This document shows positions 10,393 to 20,580 of a DNA stretch of 52,402 bases, piece after piece. This stretch comes from Welwitschia mirabilis. Its lineage: Eukaryota > Gnetophyta > Gnetopsida > Welwitschiales. How positions within the stretch are numbered: the first letter of the stretch is position 1; every line of letters begins with the position of its first letter. Location of the stretch: contig JBOZIK010000001.1 of NCBI GenBank assembly GCA_051453625.1, positions 166,327,909 through 166,380,310 on the forward strand, read 5' to 3'. Made by a program: the position numbers and the translations under genes. The notes under the pieces are model-generated. The model was not told the origin of the DNA and made no database searches. It saw only the letters and a program-made list of their open reading frames with translations.

Positions 10393-10394
<2 letters not shown>

Positions 10395-10436
<42 letters not shown>

Positions 10437-10454
10437 GTATGTATGTATGTTTGT
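10395..10454. repeat. TA and TATG microsatellite
   Basis: A run of TA dinucleotides (about 10,395-10,432) passes into TATG repeats. A shorter TA/TATG run occurs at 10,258-10,280. It lies just before the gypsy primer-binding site. Confidence 0.9.
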
Positions 10455-10522
10455 ATATATAGCTTAAGATTATTAGGTTATAATATATTATATAAGTTAA
10501 TGAAAATGAGTCATGACATTTT

Positions 10523-10535
10523 TGGTATTAGAGTA
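10523..10535 (+). other. Primer-binding site of the plus-strand gypsy element (tRNA-Met type)
   Basis: TGGTATTAGAGTA differs by single changes from TGGTATCAGAGC, the plant site complementary to the 3' end of initiator tRNA-Met. It follows an LTR-like end (ATGACA) by four bases and precedes gag by about 190 bases. Confidence 0.8.
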
Positions 10536-10719
10536 AATGTATCTAATAGCTATGCATTTATTAGTAGAATTAAGCTTGTAGAATTTAATAGACAACCCTT
10601 AAGCAAGAAATGATTCCTTCCTCAGATGTCAACTCACTGATCACTACTATAAATGATTCGGTGGATGAATTGTAAGAGAGAAGCAATAGCAGAAATGAAG
10701 TTCATTCATTTAAGAAGTT

Positions 10720-11235
10720 GATGATGTAATTTCAATGAAATTAATCCTCCAATATTTAAAGTATCCAAAAATGTAGTAGAGGCAGAGCCATGGCTAGTAT
10801 CAATAACAAAGGATCTAAAACTATTTAGCATTACTATAGAACAAAAAGCTACATTAATCACACACTAGCTAGAAACAAGTGCAGCATTGTGGTGGAAAGC
10901 ACAGAAAGCATGACTTAAAAATCCAAAACAACTAAAATTGAAAGAGTTTAAAGCCAAATTCTATGGTTGATCTATATCCAAATTTTATAAAAATGCAAGG
11001 GTATAGGAATTTTATAGCCTTAGGTAAGGATTTATATCAGTGGCCCAGTACAAAAATAAGTTTATGAAACTATTAAGGTATGTCCTAGAGACAGTCGTAA
11101 GTGGAGTTGTTAAGGTGAGAAGATTAATAACTAGTACACATCATGTTATTAAGAATTAAGTTAATCTTTTTCAATCTAAAACTTTTGCTGAAGGATTAGA
11201 AAAAACTAGGATTAGTGAAGAATGATGGGTCAAAA
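10720..11235 (+). pseudogene. Ty3/gypsy gag, broken
   Basis: The translation follows the retrotransposon gag pattern: NPPIFKVSKNVVEAEPWL near 10,745-10,800, then an ALWWKAQKA block near 10,890-10,915, then the region reading EFYSLRxGFISVAQYKNKFM near 11,005-11,065 and LETVVSGVVKVRRL near 11,085-11,130. This is the capsid part of gag that assembles the virus-like particle. No CCHC zinc knuckle is recognisable in 11,235-11,640, where the frame is lost. Stops are frequent. It lies directly after the primer-binding site and before protease, so it belongs to one element spanning 10.5-15.2 kb. Confidence 0.85.
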
Positions 11236-11639
11236 ATTTGAATTTTCAGAAGAGAAGAAGAGCATCATAAGAGAGTGGAAGAATGTAATAAAGGAGAAAC
11301 TCCTTTATCAGATATCTGAGCTTCATAATGGAAAGTAATATGACTAAAGTAGTTAAAACATATGAAATGTGATCCTAGAACACTTAGCAAGAGGGATAAC
11401 TAGTAAATAGTTTTAAAAGATTCGAGTGAGAGGTCTCCATAATTTTAGGAATTTTTCTTAAAGGAAGAAATCCAAAGGAATTTCAACAAATACCAAGAAG
11501 CTATGTACTTCAATTTCAACAGAAGGCATCCAAACTCTAGGTACATTTCTAAACTTATTAGTAGGAATTTTATTAAATCTAGAAGCTTCATATTACTTTC
11601 TTTAAGTTTTCTAGTTCAGTGATAGAATCTTTAAATAGT
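11236..11639 (+). other. Gag-protease linker, frame lost
   Basis: The position corresponds to the C-terminal gag/nucleocapsid of the element. I see no CCHC box or other motif; frameshifts make it unreadable. Confidence 0.45.
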
Positions 11640-11900
11640 TGTAACATCAAAAATCTTGGTGAGACACCTCTGTGTGCCTTAAATATTCGAGGCCACATGT
11701 TTCATGTAAAGCTTCTAGCTTTATAATCGAGCTACTTTGATGTCATTTTAGGTATGAATTTATTAGAGAATACTAAGGCATAAATAGACTGCTACTTTAG
11801 AAAGGTTATGTTTTTGATCCTAATATCTAAAAGACTTCTACTACTTATTGCACCAAAACCTATTGTTCTCAATGTAATTAAGGGTAAATAACTAAGAAGA
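11640..11900 (+). pseudogene. Ty3/gypsy aspartic protease remnant
   Basis: The translation gives PLCALNIRGHMFHVKLLAL near 11,665-11,725, then SYFDVILGMNLLENTKA near 11,730-11,782, and IDCYFRKVMFL near 11,786-11,818. This is the distal half of the chromovirus-type gypsy protease, whose typical text has 'FDVILGMDWL' and 'IDC..KxVxF'. The catalytic D(T/S)G region should lie just upstream and is not readable. A stop separates the two blocks. Placement between gag and RT fits the gypsy order. Confidence 0.85.
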
Positions 11901-11999
11901 GAAGCTACAATAAAGTAGGCATTTGAAATAGTAAAGTTTCTACTTTCATTGCACTTGTAGACTAAAACTTCAAAGATTCCAATAGTATAAGAGTACCTA

Positions 12000-13390
12000 G
12001 ATGTGTTCAGGATGAATTTCTGTGATTCCCATTAAGTAGAAGGGAAGACTTTGAGATATCCCTAAGGCTAGTTACTGAACTAGTTTCTAGAGCATCTTAC
12101 AGAATGTATCCAATTGAGTTAATAGAGCTAAAAATGTAGCTAATAGTATTAATAAATAATAGTTTATTTAGACCAATCATTTTACCTTCGTATGCATCAA
12201 TTTTATTTGTCAAAAAAAAATATGAAGGGCTAAGACTTTGTGTTGACTATCAAATGCTAAACTGTCTGACTATAAAGAACAACTATACTTTGCTAATAAT
12301 AGAATACTAATCTAACTAGTTGAGGTGTGATAAAGTATTCTCTAAAATTGATTTAAAATTAGGACATCATCATCTTAAAATCAAGGAATAAGATGTCTTT
12401 AAATCAACCTTCAAACTAGGTATGACACTTATGAGTTTAGAGTCAGTCCTTTAATCTCATAAATGATCTAGAATCTTTTATGACTATAATGAATGATATT
12501 TTTATAGTATACTTCAATGAGTTTATTTTGCTTTTTATAGATGATGTGCTAATTTATTTCCTATCTATAGAAGAGCATAGGAAGTATCTTAAAATAGTAT
12601 CCTTAAAATAGTATTAAAAACTTTAAGAAGGAATAAGGCCTATGAAAACCTAGAGAAATGTAAATTCTAGACATCAAAAATCAAATTTTTAGGGTGTGTA
12701 AGTTTAGAAGAAGAAGTTAGTATTAATGAAGAAAAGATTTAGGATATCTTGAATTGGTCTAAACCAAATTTGTAACACAGGTGAAAAATTTTCTTAGTCT
12801 TGTAGGATATTATAGGAGATTCATTTTAAATTTCTTCAAAGTAGCTACTCCTTAACCTCTCTATTAAGGAAGGGTTACTAGTTTTAATGGATAACATAAT
12901 GTGAAAATGCTTTTTAAACATTAAAATTAGCTCTCACCTCAACTCCTATTTTAAAAATGCCAAAATTAGGAAGGTCTTATAAAGTATATATAGATGCACC
13001 TAGAGAAGGAATAGGAGTATTTTTAATGCAAGGAGATAAGATTACTGCTTATGCATCTTAACAATTAAAGATCCATAAAAGAAACTAATTAGTACATAAT
13101 GTGGAATTAGCTATAGCAATTCATGCATTAACAACTTAGAGGCACTACCTGTATGGTGAACATGTGGAAATTTGGACTAGTTACAAAAGCTTAAAGTATA
13201 TCCACACTCAACCCACCCTTAATCTTAAGCAAAGAAGGTGGATAGAATGTTTGCAAGATTATGATTTATCTATTAATTTTCATGTAGGCAAGGCAAATGT
13301 TGTAGTAGATTCCTTAAGCCAAAAAATAAAAGGGAAAAAAAAGCACATAGTTCAGAACTTGAGGATAACAAAAAATTACACAAAATAACA
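12000..13390 (+). pseudogene. Ty3/gypsy reverse transcriptase and RNase H, broken
   Basis: RT: ASYRMYPIELIELK near 12,095-12,135; RPIILPSYASILFVKKKYEG near 12,170-12,230; LRLCVDYQMLN near 12,231-12,265; FSKIDLKLGHHHLKIKE near 12,340-12,390; and the catalytic motif as LLFIDDVLIY at about 12,528-12,557 (FIDD in place of the commoner Y/F-x-DD). Connection: FLSLVGYYRRFI near 12,790-12,828. RNase H: KVYIDAPREGIGVFLMQGDK near 12,980-13,040, then an open stretch 13,164-13,388 with KSLKYI, LNLKQRRWIECLQDYD and GKANVVVDSLSQK. These copy the element RNA and remove it from the hybrid. Many stops show the copy is inactive. The catalytic DD pair survives although the frame does not. Confidence 0.93.
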
Positions 13391-13808
13391 TATGATGCAT
13401 AATAAGTATGCCCTTTATGCAAAAATATAAAAGAGACTAGATTAAAAGAATTTATCATAATAAAAGATGAATTTGTTAGCTATGTGAGCAAGCTTGTAGT
13501 GCCAAATAATGAGTAAGTGAAGTAGAAAATTTTTGATGAATTCCATAATACTAAGTATTCCCTTCATTCATGAGTTAATAAGATATGCAAATACATTAAG
13601 CAATGCTATTAGTTAAAAGGATCAAAATTAGAAGTGACTAATTATATGGCTAAATGTATGACTTGCTAATTAGTTAAGGCAGAGCATAGGCATTTAATTG
13701 GAGTTCCATACCCTCATGAAGTACTAGAGTGAAAACCAAAAACCATTGATATAGATTTTATCATAGGGATTTCTAAGACAAATGAAAGGTCATATTGCAT
13801 CCATAAAC

Positions 13809-13818
13809 TGATAGCCAT
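13809..13818 (+). repeat. Left copy of 10-bp target duplication
   Basis: TGATAGCCAT, repeated with one mismatch as TGATAGCAAT at 14,202-14,211. The two flank the 383-bp insert in the integrase. Confidence 0.75.
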
Positions 13819-14201
13819 CTTTTAGCTAACTTAGCCTCCTTCATTCCTTGGGATTCAGAAAAGATATTACAGGAATATTAACCTATTCTCTATCAATAAT
13901 GTCTTTTGGCCTAATCTTAGATCCTGACTCATCTTCCATCAATAAAATTTGTGGAGGAACCCTCAGGTTTTTAGGGAATTTGATTCTTACCAATGTTTGT
14001 GTTGTTCAAGCCAACATTCTCGCTTCTTCTTTATCCATACCTACTTGCATTGGTGCTTCCCTTTGAAACAGAATGCTGTCATGTTAATGTTTTTTTAGAT
14101 ATCTCACAGATTTAGTAGATCACTTAGTACCATTCATCTTTAATGCAATAGTGATTTATTAGTGATATATTATGCACTCTTTCAAGGATTTAACATCATA
14201 A
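13819..14201. mobile_element. 383-bp insert of unknown family in integrase
   Basis: Removing this segment and one 10-bp duplicate restores the integrase reading frame without a gap: HKLIAI before and YILTKSAHF after. That fixes both borders. The insert is visibly less AT-rich than its surroundings and has long open frames on both strands (plus 13,848-14,066, 72 residues; the minus strand has a stretch with IKFPKNLRVPPQILLMED broken by stops). I see no terminal inverted repeats and no long poly-A. A 9-10 bp duplication suits Mutator-like elements or a target-primed SINE-like insertion; the content could be a captured gene piece. Family unknown. Confidence 0.72.
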
Positions 14202-14211
14202 TGATAGCAAT
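14202..14211 (+). repeat. Right copy of 10-bp target duplication
   Basis: TGATAGCAAT, pairing with 13,809-13,818 with a single mismatch. Confidence 0.75.
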
Positions 14212-15190
14212 ATATATTTTGACTAAAAGTGCACATTTTTGTCCAATTTAAAGTACATATACAACTAAGAGAATTGTAAGAGAATATACAATAAGCATAG
14301 TAAAGATACATGGGGTCTTAAAGAAAATTATTTAAAATTAAGACAACAAGCTTACATCTAGATTCTAGATATCATCCAGTGAGGAGCTTGATATGAGACT
14401 AAACTTTAGCACTGCATTTCATCCTAAAACTAATGGGAAAATGGAAAGAACCAATCAAATATTAGAGAACTTACTTAGAATAGTGATGTTAGACTTAGGT
14501 GGTTCCTAGGTAAGTTATATTTATTTAAGTAAATATACATACAACAATATTTATCAAGAATCTATTGGGTGTGCACCATTTGAATCCCTCTATGGAAAAA
14601 TTTGTAGAATATCTATGTCTTGGTTTGATACAGATAATAAGAAGCTATTAAATGTGATTTTAATCAAGAATTAGAGGGTAAAGTTGGAATAATTAGGAGA
14701 ATCCAACATAAGGTAAAAGAGAGACAAGCCAAATATGCAAATAGAAAAAGAAGACAAATTGAATTCTAGAAGGGAGATCATGATTTCTTGAAAGTATCTC
14801 CATTTAGAGGTATATTTTGATTTGGAAAGAAGAACAAGTTGACACCAAGATTTATAAGGGCCATATCATATCATAAAAAGAATTATTCCTATTACATATG
14901 AATTAGATTTTCTGCCATAATTGTTAAAGCTTCATAATATCTTTTATATCTATTTAAAAAGCAAATATCTAGTAGGCATATCAAAGGTCATTCTAGTATA
15001 TAAAGTGGTTATTCAACTTGATTGCACTTTTGAATTCCAACCATTTAGAATTCTAAAACAAAAATAAGTTAAACTAAGGGGAATAAGCATTTAGTTTTAT
15101 AAGGGATAATGTCAGGCCAAATAGAGGTAGAAGCTACTTAAGAGACTAAAATAGACATATTACAATGAAAACATAAACTCATTATAAGTT

Positions 15191-18100
15191 TCTTGTAGAA
15201 AACTCGTTTTGGGGTAGAGAATTATCATGGCTAACTATTAAGGCCCAAGGAATAAGTGAATAAGGCTATAATAAAAAAATTAAATGATAATAATCTTTAT
15301 TTTATTAGGTTTCATTAATTGTTTTGAAGGTTAAATTATCATATTTTAATTACTAGATGTTTTTAGTTTAAATGTTTATCTTAATGATTGACCTTACATT
15401 TTTAATTTGATTACTTGAGCTGTAAGTTATCAGTCCAACCATGACATATGTTGATACTATTGTATATCATTAAATTTTACTTTTACATTAATGAAAATTT
15501 GAATTTCATGTACTTCTACTTACAGAATTATTAAATTTTTACATCTTTACCTAATAACCAAGTATGTAGTGGAAACAAGATAGTGAATTTAAGCTATTCT
15601 AAGAAGTAAATAGAGCCTATTTGATTGATATATTCTTGAATTCCATTGAGTCCATTTAAGTTCTTTCTACTAGTATAAATAGATTTTCTTTTGCTTATTT
15701 TATGGATTTTTGGGGTTTTTATGACTAGTTTTGAGCTAGAAGTTACAACTTTGAAGTGTAGGTATAATTCTCAAACTCCTTACATCTCTTATATCCTCCA
15801 TTCTATGTTTATACCTATTATATGGTTTCATTATATGCTTGAAATCTTAATGTTCTATGTTATACTTGCTTCTTGCTTGGCTTTAAACTGTCTTCTTGTA
15901 TAAATAAAGTCCTTTTATTATATCTTTTTTATTTTTATCTCTCTACTGTTATCTTGTCTATTTGATTTATGATTTATTGGGAGTATCTAGCAAAAAATTT
16001 TATTGCTATATATGGACAATTATTTCTATCCTTATGAGACTTATCATGACTTGGTCTCATGAAATCTATCCAAAAGAATTAGTTGTATAAACTTCAAAGG
16101 ATAAAACCTCTATTGTGCTTCCATTAACCATAGAAGTAAACTATTAAGATATAAAATTAAGGGTGATGAAGTTACAAAATATATTACATGGTAAAGTATT
16201 TTATGTGCAGGTCATAAGGAAAAACCCATTGTGATAACTTTCGCTGACCCTATAAGTGTGTTTTAGTGATAAGTTTGATAAGACTATTTCACTCTTCTAG
16301 TTAAGAAACTTTTAGTTATATAGAAAGAAGTTTAATGACTAGTGTATCTTATTATGTTTTATATGATTAGAATACTTTCTAGTGTAATTTCTATTTTGCT
16401 ACTACTTGGACCATATTATGAACTATAGTAATTATAATTTTTATTTCATACCATATTTTGTATAGGATAAAGCATTTATTGGCCCTAGGTAGGATGTTAA
16501 GTAGTAGTTGTAGATGGCTAAAGTTTCATTCTGAAGTTCTGCATCTTTTCCTTGTTATGTAATTTTGTAGACTTTGTATCTCAGCCTTATCTAAGGATAT
16601 GCGATCCTAGGCATTATTTTGACCTAGAGCCTTACTCTTGATGTAATTTAAATGGTTGTCTATTTATAACATGGGCATTAACATTAGACATTATCTGATT
16701 ATTAAATCAAATGGTCCTTTTCCTTAAGTTATTATACTCTATGTTATTACTTGTATCTTGTGTTGCTAAAACTTTCATGCATATATTTTAGATCCTATAT
16801 AAATTTTACAACTTAAAATGTACTCAATTTCTGAGTTAAATATAATTTTTTTAAATCATATTTTATTACATGAGCTTATTTGTGGCTATTTTTTTCCCCG
16901 TTCTTCTTTAAGGTGTTTATGACTTGATTCCTTAACATCTATTTCATCTTTCAGTTTGAAGATAGTTGTAATTTGACTTTGGTTTCTTTAGCCTTTTATT
17001 TCTAGTTAATTTTGAGTTTATTTTTCCTTTTCTTCCATGAATCCAAGTTTCATCAAATTCTTATGGCTAGTTCATATTTTTTGATCTAAATTTCATCCTA
17101 CTTTATTAAAGATTCAATTTAAAGCCTTTGAACTTAGTTATAGATGTGTTTTTAGTTGAGTTTTGTAATGGCCATATTCTTTTCATCTACTACGTTTCAT
17201 CAATTTTGCCTTAGCTCTTGATTTGATCTTACACATCTATTATTTAAAATTATAATTTATTTTATTATAATAAAGGAAGTGATGTGGCATACTTAGTTAT
17301 CTCATTCCTTGGTTAGGTATCACTATTGTGAGCCAATTACCCATATTTAACATTGTGTTTAAAGTATGTTTCAGGTCTACTCGAGTAGTTTTTTGATCAA
17401 TTAAAAACAAAAGTGAACTAGAAACCATGATGATTAAGGAAGGATAGCTTTCCAACATTTCTGACTTTTTATGGATGATTTTTAAGACATGTTTCATGTA
17501 TGATATAGTTCTAACATCTATATGAGGAGATAAAAAAAAACTATAATTATATTGAGATGTTCCATCTATCATTGCAATGCCTGACAGGGGTTAATATGAT
17601 CAATTTGGATGCTTTTGGAGCTATTTTTGATGTTTGAAACTTGAGAAGTTACTCTTAGACCAATAAATGATGATTAACAATGATTTTGATGAAAAAAGTA
17701 CATTGTCTAGAGTAAGTTACTTGATAACATGAAAAAATTAACATTTAGACCAACTTATTTTGGCATTTTAAAGGACATACTAAAATATAAAGATCATCCA
17801 ATGGAAAACGCTAGTGCTGCTAGTTCTTTGAAGTAAATCACTTCAAGAGTTATGTTGTAAAACCATCATGGAAAAGTAATTAAATTGTAGTTATGGGTTT
17901 AATTAGTTATTACATAAAAAATAATCATTATCTTCAATGGCATTTGTTGGTAGTGACATATGATAGTGACATGATGGTGATGTTGAAGACACATGGCGAT
18001 AGCATTAGTTGGTTGAGGCATCATGACCCGAAGGCTAAGTGTTGGATTCATCATAACAAACTCCACCTAACACAAGAAGATGCTTTCATCTAATGCTACA

Positions 18101-18194
18101 AGACAAGGAACCTTATTCATCATACTTAGGATATATGATAAAGATTGTAACTACCTAACGTAACCATCACTTACTACTATAATATAAAGGCTTT
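15191..18194. other. About 3 kb without recognised genes
   Basis: AT-rich, without family-like coding sequence. A TATAAATAG at about 15,673-15,681 with the following T-rich leader could be part of an LTR, but I found no partner copy. Short open stretches (15,691-15,903; 17,297-17,572; 17,893-18,093) show no domain resemblance. The 3' LTR of the gypsy element should lie here if it survives; I did not find a match to 8,898-10,518. Confidence 0.5.
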
Positions 18195-18855
18195 TAACCA
18201 TCTTAATCTTAGTCTCTCCTACAAAATGGACTTCAGCCCTCATTTATAAGCATATTTAGTGCATTGATTGTTGTTGTTACAATTTGAAGATTGATTTTGA
18301 AAGGGATCTATCTAGCTTAGGAGAGGAGCTTACTTTGATCTTAGGATAAGATTCCTTCATTAAGAAGTAACTACTTTTAAGTTAATATAAGAACATTATG
18401 ACTAAGAAAAGATAATTATGTTTATATTACTTTATCTATTATTTTCTTTATATGTTATTTTGAATCAAGTGAACTTCATTCAAGTTAATTTTAATTTTGA
18501 CATAATATATGAGGGCTAACTTAGCGACAATAAGTTAGTAAACTTAATTAGTAAACTACCTTTAGGATTACATTTCATTCTTACATTGTTATTTCATATA
18601 CACTTAATTCATTGCATCTTATCCATAATTGCATTTTTAAGTCTTTATCATTTTGAAACTAAATAGAAAAACATTTTGTCTTTTTTCTAAATAAAGCAAA
18701 TTTTCAAATGTACTCAGAATTCTTCTCTAAAGTGGGATATTGGGTTAACTCCCTATATTAGTATGTGTTTGTATGAATTAGACACTTAAGATCACATGTT
18801 ATTATTAAATATGATTAATTAAAGAAGAAAAGTAGATGATATGAACTCTAAAAAA
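18195..18855 (+). repeat. 5' LTR (copy A') of an Athila/Tat-type element
   Basis: Direct repeat of 8,251-8,892 over about 650 bases. Here it is followed directly by a primer-binding-site remnant and leader, so this copy is a 5' LTR, at least its R/U5 part. U3 should extend left into 17.6-18.2 kb, where similarity to the 8-kb copy is not evident. The TATA box of the other copy is decayed here (TACAAAATG). Confidence 0.75.
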
Positions 18856-18875
18856 TTAGTGCTATTGCCAAGGTG
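18855..18875 (+). other. Primer-binding site remnant, Athila/Tat type
   Basis: ATTAGTGCTATTGCCAAGG is a decayed TTTGGCGCCGTTGCCGGGG leader. The text that follows (TGATTCTCATTGCACGAGTAA, near 18,900-18,920) is also of the kind found after this site in such elements. Confidence 0.65.
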
Positions 18876-19422
18876 AAGTTCAAGGAAGTTTGGAATACTG
18901 ATTCTCATTGCACGAGTAACTAATTTGATTTTAAGTTGTTTGCTTGTGTGGTATTGTACATATAGCTTTTCCTTCTCTTATTTTGCCTTGCACCTTTGTT
19001 TTCTTAGCTTAGGTTGCATTTTAATATCTCTTAGTTTTTGTTTTTATGTTAGTTGTACTTTATGTATAAAGTTGAAGACTATTACTTTAGTTTAAATCTT
19101 TACACTTAATTTAATCTTGACATTACCATCTAAAATTTACATTTATCTCATCCCTTTGGTATTTTCAAATTCTTCGAGTAAGATTTACTTACGTCTTATG
19201 CTATTTTAAATCTTGGTAATTATCTTACCTACTATCCAAATTAATTCTTCTTTTTCCACCTTTGTCATCTATTTCAATGGATAACGGTGAAAGAACATTA
19301 CTAAAATCTTTGTATAAAGAATAAGGAATTTGCCAATGAAAAATGATGATGAAATTAGGAATTAGACCCCTTCCTTTTTTCAACCTTCCTTTCTTTGTCA
19401 TTCTTCTTTTTATCATTCATAT
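18876..19422 (+). other. Leader region of the element with the 18.2-kb LTR
   Basis: T-rich and noncoding, as expected for the untranslated leader between primer-binding site and the first ORF. I see no motif to annotate. Confidence 0.45.
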
Positions 19423-20336
19423 AGGAATAATAATGATGCATTTCAACATTTTATGACTTCTACCTCATTTAAAAAAGCATTATATAATGGATTTGGCATA
19501 CCTAAGTTCCCTTCCATAGAGGAATAGAAAGAACAAATAGCTTTCTTATACCACTAAGTTCTTCTAGCTACCAAAGCAACCAAGATGGTTTACTTTACAA
19601 TTTAATAGAAGAAGTTAAGAAAATGCAAGAGACTATTAAAAAAAACATTGTAGATCATATAGGTATACTTTAATGAACAATGTTAGAAAATCAAAGATCT
19701 CAAGCTTCTCTTGCAACACAACATTGCCATGCTTCATAACTATGTGTACTATCTCTCACCTTGAGGGTGAGAAGAAAAACACCAAAATTTCTACACATAG
19801 TAACAACTTCTATTTTGATGATAAAATTTTAGATGGTTAATGTCTAATAGAAGATAATCCAATATGAAGATAATGATGTTTCAACTCATGAATTAAACCA
19901 AAATGATGAGATTGATAATCCATCAGATGATGGTATAAATATATTAGATTCTATTCCCAATATCTACTTACTTTTAGAAAATAGATGTGAAAGGGAAAAC
20001 ATCAATTCTAAAGAAATCTGAAAATTTTCGAATCTATAGTGAACATAGTAATCACATTTTTCATTGTAAAATTTTTCATGAATCTAATGATTTAGAGAAT
20101 AAGGATATGCAATAAGATGATGATGCAAATAATGAGAAGGATAAGGATAAGAAAGACATTATAGAGATTCAAAAAAACCTAATTAAGAATAGACTTCTTA
20201 CATCTCATGAAGCAATCAAATTTGAAGAGTGTAATCCTATATATTAAAAATGTTCTTCATCTATTTCATTTATGATTTTTGATAAAAATCAAGATACAAT
20301 CCTTTCTTCTAGGCCCAATTTCATATTACCTTCTAA
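19423..20336 (+). pseudogene. Unidentified retroelement ORF, left part (split by CACTA)
   Basis: Broken plus-strand coding text follows the LTR and leader: SFKKALYNGFGIPKFPSIEE near 19,465-19,525, ATKATKMVYF near 19,570-19,600, and a charged stretch near 20,095-20,225 (KDIIEIQKNLIKNRLLTSHE). The final frame (IFDKNQDTILSSRPNFILPS) runs to 20,336, where the CACTA element begins, and continues in the same frame at 44,465. The position suggests gag or a first ORF of an Athila/Tat-type or non-autonomous derivative, but I do not recognise the family and see no certain gag motif. Several stops occur. The ORF is listed as real because of its position, its composition and the frame continuity over the insertion. 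Confidence 0.5.
20334..20336 (+). repeat. Left 3-bp target duplication of the CACTA element (TAA)
   Basis: TAA abuts the CACT terminus and is matched by TAA at 44,462-44,464. Three bases is the standard CACTA duplication length. Confidence 0.8.
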
Positions 20337-20580
20337 CACTATAAGAAATATAGGATTTTAGGGCATTTCTTTAAAAAACACCTTAAAAAGCCTTACCTTA
20401 AAATCTACAGGATTTCAAGGAGTTTCTAAGGCATTTTAATAAAAATGCCTTAAGAATCATTTTGAGGCATTTTATTAAGAAATGCCTTAAACGGTATTTT
20501 AAGGCATTTTAACAGAAAAACCCCTTAAAAGATATTTTGAGGTGTTTTAATAAAAAATGCCTTAAAGGTATAACTTAATA
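20337..20580 (+). repeat. Left terminal and subterminal repeats of the CACTA element
   Basis: The terminus is followed by at least four imperfect palindromes of the form TAAGGCATTTT-AATAA-AAATGCCTTAA (near 20,430-20,455; 20,463-20,490; 20,500-20,530; 20,540-20,570). Each could fold as a hairpin. In En/Spm, short subterminal repeats bind the TNPA protein; the same role here is inference. Confidence 0.85.

Larger units (their letters stand above)
8898..10518 (+). repeat. Candidate 5' LTR of the plus-strand gypsy element
   Basis: Its right end is supported: ATGACA is followed within a few bases by a primer-binding site at 10,523. The left end (TGTGGCC, 8,898) is where similarity to the 18-kb LTR stops, so it is an inference. 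Inside are the 54-bp minisatellite, a duplicated 114-bp block, TA-rich microsatellites and two or three copies of a motif like GGTCTCAAGTTTGAATCTTAG (8,900-8,930; 9,048-9,070; 10,345-10,370). I could not find a matching 3' LTR downstream of pol, so the full span is unproven. Confidence 0.45.
13500..15190 (+). pseudogene. Ty3/gypsy integrase, split by an insertion, with C-terminal tail
   Basis: The zinc-binding HHCC module is near 13,580-13,680 (AKCMTC, then VKAEHRHLIGVP). The catalytic core begins near 13,735 (KTIDIDFIIG), is interrupted at 13,818 and resumes at 14,212 with YILTKSAHF. It continues with STAFHPKTNGKMERTNQILE near 14,408-14,467, YNNIYQESIGCAPFESLYG near 14,540-14,597 and, further on, QAKYANRKRRQIEF near 14,727-14,768 and GDHDFLKVSPFRGI near 14,775-14,815. 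The end near 15,110-15,170 (QIEVEAT) resembles the chromodomain-like tail of chromoviruses. Integrase inserts the element DNA into the chromosome; a chromodomain tail targets chromatin. The copy is defective by stops and by the insert. No 3' LTR is recognised beyond it. Confidence 0.92.

Noticed and set aside
14535-14620. Separate small gene at the end of the integrase
   Set aside because: The text is the conserved tail of the integrase core and needs no separate gene.
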